Shown piece after piece: positions 55,188 through 62,917 of a stretch of 64,000 nucleotides of DNA (positions are counted from its first letter, which is position 1; every line of letters begins with the position of its first letter). Origin of the DNA: an uncultured Bacteroidales bacterium (GTDB lineage Bacteria; Bacteroidota; Bacteroidia; Bacteroidales; UBA932); contig CAKUYQ010000014.1 of NCBI GenBank assembly GCA_934717185.1, positions 1-64,000 on the forward strand, written 5' to 3'. The notes beneath the pieces are model-generated. The model had not been told where the DNA came from. It was given only the letters and a program-made list of their open reading frames with translations, and ran no database searches. A program made the translations under genes and the position numbers.

Positions 55188-57083
55188 ATGGGAACAATAA
55201 CATTCTTCGGTAAAACAGATGTGGGACATCTTCGTTCCAATAACGAAGATGCTTTTATCGCTCAATACATTTGGGATGAGAAACATATTCTTGCTGTTGC
55301 TATTGATGGGGTTGGGGGATATGAAGGTGGTGAAGTTGCCGCATCATTGGCTCAGAAAAGCATTGTGGAATATCTTGAATCATACTCTAATGGCGAGAGA
55401 TTGGAGTTGCTAAAACAAGCCGTTATATTTGCCAATAATAGAATATATTCGGAGCGTAAGAATTTACCTCAATATTGCAGTATGAGCTGTGTATTAACTG
55501 CTGTCCTCGTTGAGGCAGAAAGTAAACGAATAAATATGGCTCACATTGGAGATACGCGGCTATACCAATTTGCTAATGGAAAAATGGTAAAACTATCACA
55601 CGATCACTCTCTTGTCGGATATAGAGAAGAGATTGGAGAATTGACTGAAGAGGAGGCAATGAAACATCCCCAGCGGAATGTTATTGGCAGGGATGTAGGT
55701 TCTCAATTCCTTGAAAGTAGTGGAAATGATTATATTGAAGTTGAGACATTCCCATTGATACCTAACTCGATTTTATTATTGTGTTCCGATGGATTGTGCG
55801 ATATGATAACATCAGAGCAGATGAAAATTGAAATAGAGAAAGATCTCCCGGTAAAGGATAAAGTTGATAATTTGATAAAGGAAGCAAATAAAGCAGGTGG
55901 CAAAGATAATGTTACTGTGGTTCTTGTTGAATCAATAAATCCTGAATCTATTTTACCGGATGAGGATGATATTGAAGTGGAGCAGATTATGCCAAAGGAA
56001 CACAACACTATAGAAACATCAATTGAGGACTCGCAAGCTAAGTTAAAAAATAAAGTGTCAAGACATCGTACATCTTTAACCATACTTATATCTATAATTT
56101 TAGTTATAATAGGAATATTACTTTTTTCAATGCTCCGGGGATATGTTGCATATGCTCAAAATTATAATGAATATTTAGAAGCAGCTCAAAAGCATTTGCG
56201 AGCAGGTGATAAAGAAAAAGCAATCTCTTGCTACAATGTTTATAAATCGATGACGGGACAGGTCAACGAAGATTTTGAATCAATGCTTAATCCCAAACAT
56301 TCTGTTGATAAAGAAACGATTATTATATCAGTTGGTAATACCCAAATACAAATGAAACATGTTAAAGGTGGTAATTTTAAAGGGCGTGTGCCCGATCTGG
56401 GGGTAGATTGTCAACGAGAGACGGCGAAAGAGTGGAATCTTTATGATTTATCTGTAAAAGATTATTATATAGCGACAACGGAAGTGACTCAAGCCTTATG
56501 GCAAGCTGTGATGGGAGAGCCTTTTTCTGAATATCTTCAAAGGTTGCTTCCACAACTCAATCATTCAAGATCTAATTTAACAGCAAAATGTATTGGAAGT
56601 CAATATCCTGTATATTGCGTATCATCTGATGATGTAAAAGAGTTCATTATGAGGCTCAACCAACTTACCGGAAGAACATTCAGACTTCCGACTACTCGTG
56701 AATGGATATTTGCAGAAAGTGGTGGAAACGAAAGTTTAGGCTTCAAATATTCCGGTAGTAATGATATTGATAGAATTGCATGGTATGAAGGTAATAGTAA
56801 GTATAAAGTTCATCCTGTTGCATCTAAATTACCAAATGAATTGGGATTATACGACTTCTCTGGGAATGTAAAGGAATGGACTCAATGCGATTATTGGGGA
56901 ACTACAATCTATGGTGGCAGTTATTTAAGTGATAAACAGGGATGTTTGTTAGGCAATAATTGGAGAGCTGAAGGACATTATGCAACTGTTGGATTTAGAT
57001 TAGCAATGGATTATACGCCACCAACAGAACATACCATAGAAGCTACAGTAAGATGGTATAGTAAAGTAAAAGCAAAAAAATAA
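55188..57083 (+). CDS. PP2C phosphatase fused via membrane segment to SUMF1/FGE-type domain
   Basis: 631 residues. The PP2C domain (1-250) has DVGHLRSNNEDAFI, AIDGVGGYEGGEVAA, AHIGDTRLYQF, LLCSDGLCDMI and GGKDNVTVVLVE, all metal-binding positions. One membrane segment (about 295-317) leads to an outer domain of the formylglycine-generating/SUMF1 fold (about 389-631): YYIATTEVTQALWQAVMG, TFRLPTTREWIFAESGG, LGLYDFSGNVKEWTQ, YGGSYLSD and ATVGFRLA. Only one Cys lies in the region where FGE has a copper-binding pair, so it is probably a binding domain rather than an oxidase. It should oppose the kinase, like PstP in actinobacteria. Confidence 0.88.
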   Translation: MGTITFFGKTDVGHLRSNNEDAFIAQYIWDEKHILAVAIDGVGGYEGGEVAASLAQKSIVEYLESYSNGERLELLKQAVIFANNRIYSERKNLPQYCSMSCVLTAVLVEAESKRINMAHIGDTRLYQFANGKMVKLSHDHSLVGYREEIGELTEEEAMKHPQRNVIGRDVGSQFLESSGNDYIEVETFPLIPNSILLLCSDGLCDMITSEQMKIEIEKDLPVKDKVDNLIKEANKAGGKDNVTVVLVESINPESILPDEDDIEVEQIMPKEHNTIETSIEDSQAKLKNKVSRHRTSLTILISIILVIIGILLFSMLRGYVAYAQNYNEYLEAAQKHLRAGDKEKAISCYNVYKSMTGQVNEDFESMLNPKHSVDKETIIISVGNTQIQMKHVKGGNFKGRVPDLGVDCQRETAKEWNLYDLSVKDYYIATTEVTQALWQAVMGEPFSEYLQRLLPQLNHSRSNLTAKCIGSQYPVYCVSSDDVKEFIMRLNQLTGRTFRLPTTREWIFAESGGNESLGFKYSGSNDIDRIAWYEGNSKYKVHPVASKLPNELGLYDFSGNVKEWTQCDYWGTTIYGGSYLSDKQGCLLGNNWRAEGHYATVGFRLAMDYTPPTEHTIEATVRWYSKVKAKK

Positions 57084-57140
57084 AAATACATTGTATAACG
57101 CTTACTAAGGTGATTTTGCAGAAAGAAATAAAGGTTGAAA

Positions 57141-57806
57141 ATGAAGATGACTAATCATATATTACAATATTTATTTTACCCCATTGCAATATTATTATTA
57201 GCATTGGCTTGTACCGAGTTCTTCCCGGTTTTTATGTATGCGTGTAGACATATTGTTATGTACCAATGGGTATTGTATGGGATGGCTGCGTATTTTATCA
57301 TACGAAGATTTGGCTTTTTCTCTCGTAATGAACGGTGGTTACAAACAATATCTCACGAAGCAACACATGCTATTGTTGGAATGATGTTCTTTCATAAAAT
57401 ACATTCCTTACAAGCCAATGAGGATCATGGCATGGTATATCATAGCGGAAGAAAAATAGGCGATGTTTTTATAAGTCTCGCTCCATATTGTTTGCCTATA
57501 CTTACCTATGTGTTTTTATTAATGCGCATTATTGGTGCCAATAGAATGCTATATGTCTTTGATCTATTTATTGGTTTTACCTTGGCATTTCATCTTATGT
57601 GCTTTGTGTCTCAGACCAGATTGTATCAACCGGATATACAAGGGCAGGGATATATAAAATCATTCTTATTCCTGTTTGTTGCTTGGTTTTTTAATGCTAC
57701 AATTATACTATTAAGTATTAGGAAAGGGATAGTTGGTGCGGTAACGTATATATTTCCTAAGTATTGGGATGACATTATTGATTGGTGGAACTTTATATTT
57801 AGTTAA
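57141..57806 (+). CDS. M50-like membrane zinc metallopeptidase
   Basis: About 221 residues from the ATG at 57141. Several membrane helices with the zinc motif in ISHEATHAIVGMMFFHKIHSL (HExxH near residue 75) and a second intramembrane segment SLAPYCLPILTYVFLLM. This matches M50B-like families that cleave within membranes. Candidate substrates are membrane proteins of the same operon, such as the kinase or the phosphatase. A short gap (57 bases) separates it from the phosphatase gene. Confidence 0.6.
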   Translation: MKMTNHILQYLFYPIAILLLALACTEFFPVFMYACRHIVMYQWVLYGMAAYFIIRRFGFFSRNERWLQTISHEATHAIVGMMFFHKIHSLQANEDHGMVYHSGRKIGDVFISLAPYCLPILTYVFLLMRIIGANRMLYVFDLFIGFTLAFHLMCFVSQTRLYQPDIQGQGYIKSFLFLFVAWFFNATIILLSIRKGIVGAVTYIFPKYWDDIIDWWNFIFS

Positions 57807-57808
57807 AC

Positions 57809-58516
57809 ATGTTTCTTCGTTTTTTATTAAATATTATAAAACCCTCTAATGAACAATTGAGGAGTAAAACTAACGGTAAGTTTACACGTTTTAAGATTTG
57901 GCTATATCAGTTGCTATTAAGACGGTTACTCAAAACTTATTTACATTATGCTATATCTGACACGATAATTATAAATAATGGAGACATTAAGATTGTACAC
58001 GAATTTAGAGATCTTGGATATGAAAACGAGCTTCTTAGAAATAAAATAGGATTTAAGTCAGAAATGATTAGTCATTCAATCCCTATTTTGATACGGAAAA
58101 GTAAAGTGATACGCAGTTTCTTCTTTTTTAAGTTTAAGAATTTATTGAGCATATATGTTGATGGGAAGGAGCTGTTCATCAAACACGACGAAGCGTTCTC
58201 AATCGATGGAACAGTACAGACAAAGATCAAGTGTTCTACAAATGACAGTTGTTTTTCTCAGTCTATCATCAAAATTTTGCATCAAAAAAATTGCTTAGAG
58301 CCATTGAATAATACGTTTCATCAACAGATAAAATCAACTCCTGACAATAAGCCTATAAACCAACGACAAAGAAAAACAGCTGCATCATCAAATATATTTG
58401 AGAGAGAAAGAGAAATATCACCTGTTACTACACCCAAAGTGCAGACAGCTAATAAGACAGTAATTCAACCCAAACCAATCGAGAAAAAAGGATTTGATAT
58501 AGATGCATCTTTCTGA
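57809..58516 (+). CDS. hypothetical protein of the island
   Basis: 235 residues. A very basic N-terminal half (NGKFTRFKIWLYQLLLRRLLKTYLHY) without a clear signal, an alpha/beta centre (IIINNGDIKIVHEFRDLGYENELL), and a disordered Ser/Thr/Pro/Lys C-terminus (SPVTTPKVQTANKTVIQPKPIEKKG). The threonine-rich tail is a plausible kinase/FHA target. No family recognised. It starts 2 bases after the metallopeptidase stop. Confidence 0.5.
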   Translation: MFLRFLLNIIKPSNEQLRSKTNGKFTRFKIWLYQLLLRRLLKTYLHYAISDTIIINNGDIKIVHEFRDLGYENELLRNKIGFKSEMISHSIPILIRKSKVIRSFFFFKFKNLLSIYVDGKELFIKHDEAFSIDGTVQTKIKCSTNDSCFSQSIIKILHQKNCLEPLNNTFHQQIKSTPDNKPINQRQRKTAASSNIFEREREISPVTTPKVQTANKTVIQPKPIEKKGFDIDASF

Positions 58517-58540
58517 TATTAACTACTAACTTATATTGTT

Positions 58541-60025
58541 ATGGATACTATTTCCACTAAAATTCAAGAGGCATTTGCGGATTATGCTATTTGCAAAGAT
58601 AAATCGGCATACGGACTGTTTGCGGGTCGAAATTTACCAACCTTTGTAAAAGACTATATCCTAAATCGATTCTCTAAAGGTGAAGAAAGAGACGAGGACG
58701 GAATACGAGAGTATTTGTCGGCAAAGATGCCACAGAATAGTGATAGTCTTATGATGAAATTGCTTGAAGGTGAGGATGTTAATATAACTACTCGTATTTT
58801 TGTTAAAACAAAACTTGACGATGGCATGGTTGCATTTATGCTCCCGGATCTTAATATCACCGCAAATATGTTCATACAGCCTAAGGTATTAACGGATAAT
58901 AAGGCAGACCTTGTTGACGGTGAGAATTGGGGAAATATAACAATGCAATATATGCCTCCTGAAGGTAGAAGAAAGGGTTATGTGTTAATGATATCATATA
59001 AGTCGTTTAATCCATATAGAAACATTGATTTTGAGGATTTTATTGCTAAGAGAGAACTGTTTAGTACTGAAGAATGGATTGATGTGCTTTTGACGACAAT
59101 GGGATATGCTCCTGATAGTTTTGATTCATTAGAATCAAAATTTGTGATGATTTCAAGATTATTGCCAGCCATTGAGCCTAATGTGAATTTCATAGAGCTT
59201 GGCCCTAAATCGTCCGGAAAGAGTTACACTTACAACAATCTAAGTCAATATTTCCATATGATTAGTGGTAAATGCACAAGAGCTCAACTCATATATAACC
59301 ACGCCACTAAACAATACGGAGCCATTAAGAATCATGATTTGATTGTTTTTGATGAAGTCTCAACATTAAGTTTTGATGATAGAACCGGTGAACTTCAAGG
59401 TTTTTTAAAGAGTTATTTGGAGGCAGGAAATGCGTCACTGTCTAATATAAAGATTGTATCATCATGTGGACTTGGATTGGCAGGAAACATTGCTTTAACA
59501 GAAGGGATGCTTCCTGTAAATAAGGATGTTCAGAGAATCCTACCTGATATCTTCCGTTCATCAGCAATGATGGATCGCTTTCACTTATTCATTCCGGGAT
59601 GGAAGTTGCCAAAAATTTCGGAGGGGCAAATATACTATGGTTGGGCGATTGACGCGGAGGTATTTTCTGAGTATTTGCATTACATGAGAACGGAAACATA
59701 TAGCCAGAATATGTTTGATGAACTTGTATCCTATGATAAAAAGACTGCTTATGTAAGGCACGCTAAGTCTGTTAGAAAAATCGCTACAGCATATTGTAAG
59801 TTACTCTTTCCACATATCAAGTCCTTGAATGATATGTCCGTAAAAGATTTAAAAATATTCAAGAAGCTATATATGGAATATTGCCTGCTTCCTGCTGTTG
59901 AGGCTCGTTCTTACATATATGAACAATGTAAACTTGTTGATAGTGAGTATATGCATAATTATATGCCTGAGTTTTCCATACAGGAATCAGATTGCTCCAA
60001 AGATATTATAGATACATCTAAATAG
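58541..60025 (+). CDS. BrxL-type AAA+ ATPase without Lon-like tail
   Basis: 494 residues. The centre matches BrxL of BREX systems: Walker A in FIELGPKSSGKSYTYNNLS near residue 220, sensor/Walker B in HDLIVFDEVSTLSFDD near 270, then SSAMMDRFHLFIPGWKLPKI near 350 and HAKSVRKIATAYCKLLFPH near 410. BrxL is normally near 680 residues with a C-terminal Lon-protease-like domain; here it ends at 494, so that domain is missing. BrxL forms a DNA-binding AAA+ oligomer required for phage exclusion. It is the last gene of the operon and the likely effector, which is an inference. Confidence 0.82.
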   Translation: MDTISTKIQEAFADYAICKDKSAYGLFAGRNLPTFVKDYILNRFSKGEERDEDGIREYLSAKMPQNSDSLMMKLLEGEDVNITTRIFVKTKLDDGMVAFMLPDLNITANMFIQPKVLTDNKADLVDGENWGNITMQYMPPEGRRKGYVLMISYKSFNPYRNIDFEDFIAKRELFSTEEWIDVLLTTMGYAPDSFDSLESKFVMISRLLPAIEPNVNFIELGPKSSGKSYTYNNLSQYFHMISGKCTRAQLIYNHATKQYGAIKNHDLIVFDEVSTLSFDDRTGELQGFLKSYLEAGNASLSNIKIVSSCGLGLAGNIALTEGMLPVNKDVQRILPDIFRSSAMMDRFHLFIPGWKLPKISEGQIYYGWAIDAEVFSEYLHYMRTETYSQNMFDELVSYDKKTAYVRHAKSVRKIATAYCKLLFPHIKSLNDMSVKDLKIFKKLYMEYCLLPAVEARSYIYEQCKLVDSEYMHNYMPEFSIQESDCSKDIIDTSK

Positions 60026-60054
60026 GTATTACAAGTTTATTAGATTATAAAACA

Positions 60055-60087
60055 GAACATGAAAATCTTTGAAATTAATTCGTCCAA
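60055..60087 (+). repeat. 33-base repeat, copy 2
   Basis: Identical to 32670-32702. Here it is followed by the second arm of a hairpin. Confidence 0.8.
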
Positions 60088-60110
60088 GCTGATATATCAA
60101 AGATTTTCAT
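60059..60110 (+). terminator. 14-bp perfect hairpin downstream of the island operon
   Basis: ATGAAAATCTTTGA (60059-60072) and TCAAAGATTTTCAT (60097-60110) are exact complements with a 24-base loop, 33 bases after the BrxL stop. There is no T run, so it may protect the 3' end rather than terminate. Confidence 0.5.
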
Positions 60111-60205
60111 TGAGAGAGAGCGGTAGTGAACGGCCATCAGACTCACACAAATTGAAATTACCTCCGGCAGTGTGGAATTTTCATCCTGACCCTGACATAT
60201 TTTGA
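60059..60205 (+). CDS. 48-residue ORF beginning with the repeat
   Basis: [20 protein letters not shown] continues to a stop at 60203-60205 (ending HPDPDIF). The first nine residues equal those of the FtsE-like frame. The coding sequence and the hairpin overlap. It could be a relic of a gene cut by insertion of the island. Evidence for translation is weak. Confidence 0.25.
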   Translation: MKIFEINSSKLIYQRFSLRESGSERPSDSHKLKLPPAVWNFHPDPDIF

Positions 60206-60263
60206 ACATTATTTTTGCATATAGCCATTCTCAGTACGAAAGTAGCATTTTCCACATGGAGTG

Positions 60264-62039
60264 CTACTTTTTAAGGATAGAGCTATAAAGAGCCTTACCT
60301 TTGTACATGGTGCCGTTAGTGGCTGAAACAACCTTTTCTGCTGCCGACGATGCAAGCTGAATATTGGTGTGGTCTCGTTTAATATCTATCCTGCCAATCC
60401 CTTTGCGCCCAACACCAACGGATGTTAACATTCTTATTATATGTCTGTTGGTTATTCTATGCTTTTCCCCAAGAGAGAATGTAATCCATGTAAAGCCTTT
60501 CTCTGTTTTAAGATAATCATCGCTGTTTGGCTTCTTGTCATCAGTATTATTGTTATGGCCTTTACCTTTTTTTGCCTCTTTTACACCCTCTTTTACATCC
60601 CTTTTCGCACCGCTCTTTGGTGAGCTTTCCTCTTTGCCAACTCTTCTATTGTCTTTTCTACCTTGAGGCTCTTTGCCTTTACCTCTGTCTCCCTTCTTCT
60701 CTTTGTTGTCGGGAAGATTAAGATCCGGAGCGTTTTTGTAATAATCCAAAAATCTGTTAAATTCCAAGGACATAAGTTTTAGGATTATATCCTCGGCATT
60801 TATATTTTTCCACTTCTCGACCATTAGAGGTATATACTCCTCCATCTGCTCCTTTACCTCTACGTTGCTTATATGTTCAATGAGCGAAAGCATCTGCTTT
60901 GAGCATACTTCGCTTCCTGTTGGAACTTTTGACTTTGTAAAGGTCTTCTGGATCATCTTCTCTATCCGCCGTATCTTGTGCTGCTCCTTAACATTTATGA
61001 GAACAATGGATATGCCGGATTTGTCGGCACGTCCTGTTCTGCCGCTACGGTGGGTGTACTGCTCTATCTCGTCGGGAAGATTATAGTTAATCACATGCGT
61101 AAGGTTGTTAACGTCTATTCCTCTGGCAGCTACGTCTGTTGCTACAAGCAGCGGGACTGTCTTGCTCTTGAACCTTTTCATTACAAGGTCGCGCTGCTGC
61201 TGGGAAAGATCTCCGTGCAGAGCCTCCGCATTATAGCCATCTTTGATTAAGGCGCTTGCAACCTCTCCGCACTCTCTTCGTGTTCTGCAGAAGATTATTC
61301 CGTACATGTTTGGACAGTAGTCTACAATGCGCTTTAGTGCAGGATAGCGGTCCTTTTCGTGAACTACATAGTAATGGTGCTCAACATTTTGTGCTCCGCT
61401 GTTTCTCTCTCCGACTGTAACAATCTGAGGATTGTTCATATATGTTTTGGCAATCTTTTCAACCTCTACGGGCAGTGTTGCAGAGAAGAGAAGTGTCTGC
61501 TTCTGTTGCGGTGTTTGAGCTAAAATTGCATCCAGATCATCTTTGAAACCCATATTGAGCATCTCATCGGCCTCGTCCAATATGAGTGTGTTTATATGTT
61601 CGAGTGTAAGAGCTTTCCGCTCAAGCATATCAATGAGCCTTCCCGGTGTTGCCACAACTATCTGCGGATTTCTCTGCAGTGCCTTTATCTGCATCTCTAT
61701 GCCGGCCCCTCCGTATACATCAACTACTGCAAATCCATTTTTGTATTTGGCGTAATTCTTTAAATCTCCGGTAATCTGCTTGCAGAGTTCTCTTGTTGGT
61801 GATAGAACAAGTGCTTGAATATTAGTGTTATTGGTATCTAATGCAGCAAGAGTCGGAAGCCCGAATGCTGCCGTTTTACCTGTACCTGTCTGTGCAAGAC
61901 ATACAATGTTAGTCTCCTTGTTTTCCAACAGTGTTGGTATGATTCTCTCCTGTACAGGGGTGGGTTTTTCAAAACCAAGTTCCTTTATTGCGTTGAGCAG
62001 GTATTGGGGAAGCCCCAACTCCTGAAATGTTTCAATCAT
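60264..62039 (-). CDS. deaD: DEAD-box RNA helicase (DeaD/DbpA type)
   Basis: 591 residues. Motifs: Q-motif FEKPTPVQERIIP, I AQTGTGKTAAFG, Ia SPTRELCKQ, II DEADEMLNMGF, III LFSATLP, V VATDVAARGIDVNNL, VI HRSGRTGRAD. A Lys/Gly-rich linker is followed by a DbpA-type RNA-binding domain (FTWITFSLGEKHRITNRHIIRMLTSVG). It remodels RNA in ribosome biogenesis and cold response. The TACCTTTG box at 62209 gives a 5' leader of about 160 bases, as seen with cold-shock helicases. Confidence 0.93.
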   Translation of the reverse strand: MIETFQELGLPQYLLNAIKELGFEKPTPVQERIIPTLLENKETNIVCLAQTGTGKTAAFGLPTLAALDTNNTNIQALVLSPTRELCKQITGDLKNYAKYKNGFAVVDVYGGAGIEMQIKALQRNPQIVVATPGRLIDMLERKALTLEHINTLILDEADEMLNMGFKDDLDAILAQTPQQKQTLLFSATLPVEVEKIAKTYMNNPQIVTVGERNSGAQNVEHHYYVVHEKDRYPALKRIVDYCPNMYGIIFCRTRRECGEVASALIKDGYNAEALHGDLSQQQRDLVMKRFKSKTVPLLVATDVAARGIDVNNLTHVINYNLPDEIEQYTHRSGRTGRADKSGISIVLINVKEQHKIRRIEKMIQKTFTKSKVPTGSEVCSKQMLSLIEHISNVEVKEQMEEYIPLMVEKWKNINAEDIILKLMSLEFNRFLDYYKNAPDLNLPDNKEKKGDRGKGKEPQGRKDNRRVGKEESSPKSGAKRDVKEGVKEAKKGKGHNNNTDDKKPNSDDYLKTEKGFTWITFSLGEKHRITNRHIIRMLTSVGVGRKGIGRIDIKRDHTNIQLASSAAEKVVSATNGTMYKGKALYSSILKK

Positions 62040-62208
62040 CTGTAAATGTTAATATTATGCAACCTCTTATTTGTGCAATATTTACTGTCTATCCTCTCTA
62101 AGGTTGCCTCTTTTTAATTTTGGTAAAGCCATAATAAACGCTGCACCCGGGCATAATCGGCAGACAAGTTTGCCACTCTGCGTTGGGTTTGCAGTTTACT
62201 TTGGCCGG

Positions 62209-62216
62209 CAAAGGTA
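62209..62216 (-). promoter_or_regulatory. -7 box (TACCTTTG) of the helicase gene
   Basis: CAAAGGTA on the plus strand; about 170 bases before the start codon, leaving a long untranslated leader (62040-62200). Confidence 0.55.
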
Positions 62217-62263
62217 ACAAGAATTATTTAATTGCCTGTAATATAATGTCCAATCATTTGCAT

Positions 62264-62839
62264 TCATTTGCAAGCCATGTAATCCGAATCCTTTAATATG
62301 CTCTCTATCACCTCTGTCTGTTGCTTCTTGAACCTGTTGTACTCCTCTGCAGTAATTGCAACAGGATAGCTCATGATGTTCATCTCCAAAGGGGTGTCTC
62401 CCATATTATAGGTTGGCTGAAAATGTGTTATATGTTCATTAAGGACAAATCCTCCGCGCAGGTAAAAATCCAAGCGCCTTTTAGCCTGCGGTGAGCTGCA
62501 GGGCGGTTCAATCTCAAAAATAAACGGCTTCTCAAAGCTCTCTGCAATAGACTGCATTCTCCCCTGCATAATCTTTCCGTAGCCTTGTCCCTTGCAGCCG
62601 TCAACAATTGCAAGATGCTCACCGTAGATGCAATCATCAAATTCCCACCATGTTAAAACTCCTATAATCTTATTGCTGTCATCCGCAAGTGCCTCTATGT
62701 TAAAGTTCTTGAACTTTTTAAATGCATTGATATGATCATGGTAAGTTCTCTTTTCCGTATAAGGAAAATTGCCATCTATTATATCATATACCTCCTTGAA
62801 CAGAGGTGAATCCATGCTGTCTATTATTATATGTTTCAT
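62264..62839 (-). CDS. GNAT-family N-acetyltransferase
   Basis: About 191 residues from the ATG at 62837-62839 (MKHIIIDSMDSPLFKEVYDII); a longer frame to 62908 adds an unlikely N-terminus. The acetyl-CoA-binding motif A is LAIVDGCKGQGYGKIMQGRMQS near residue 85. Acceptor unknown. It overlaps nothing and lies about 80 bases after the S41 peptidase gene on the same strand, so the two may be co-transcribed. Confidence 0.8.
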   Translation of the reverse strand: MKHIIIDSMDSPLFKEVYDIIDGNFPYTEKRTYHDHINAFKKFKNFNIEALADDSNKIIGVLTWWEFDDCIYGEHLAIVDGCKGQGYGKIMQGRMQSIAESFEKPFIFEIEPPCSSPQAKRRLDFYLRGGFVLNEHITHFQPTYNMGDTPLEMNIMSYPVAITAEEYNRFKKQQTEVIESILKDSDYMACK

Positions 62840-62917
62840 CTGTTTAACCGCATTCCTTGTTAAAATGTGAAGATAATGAAAACCATTTTGCCGGTCTCTA
62901 ATTTCCAATTTACAAGT

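Noticed and set aside
58541..60025. Complete BREX system
   Set aside because: Only the BrxL-like ATPase is present; no methyltransferase (PglX), alkaline-phosphatase-like PglZ or BrxC is found in the window.
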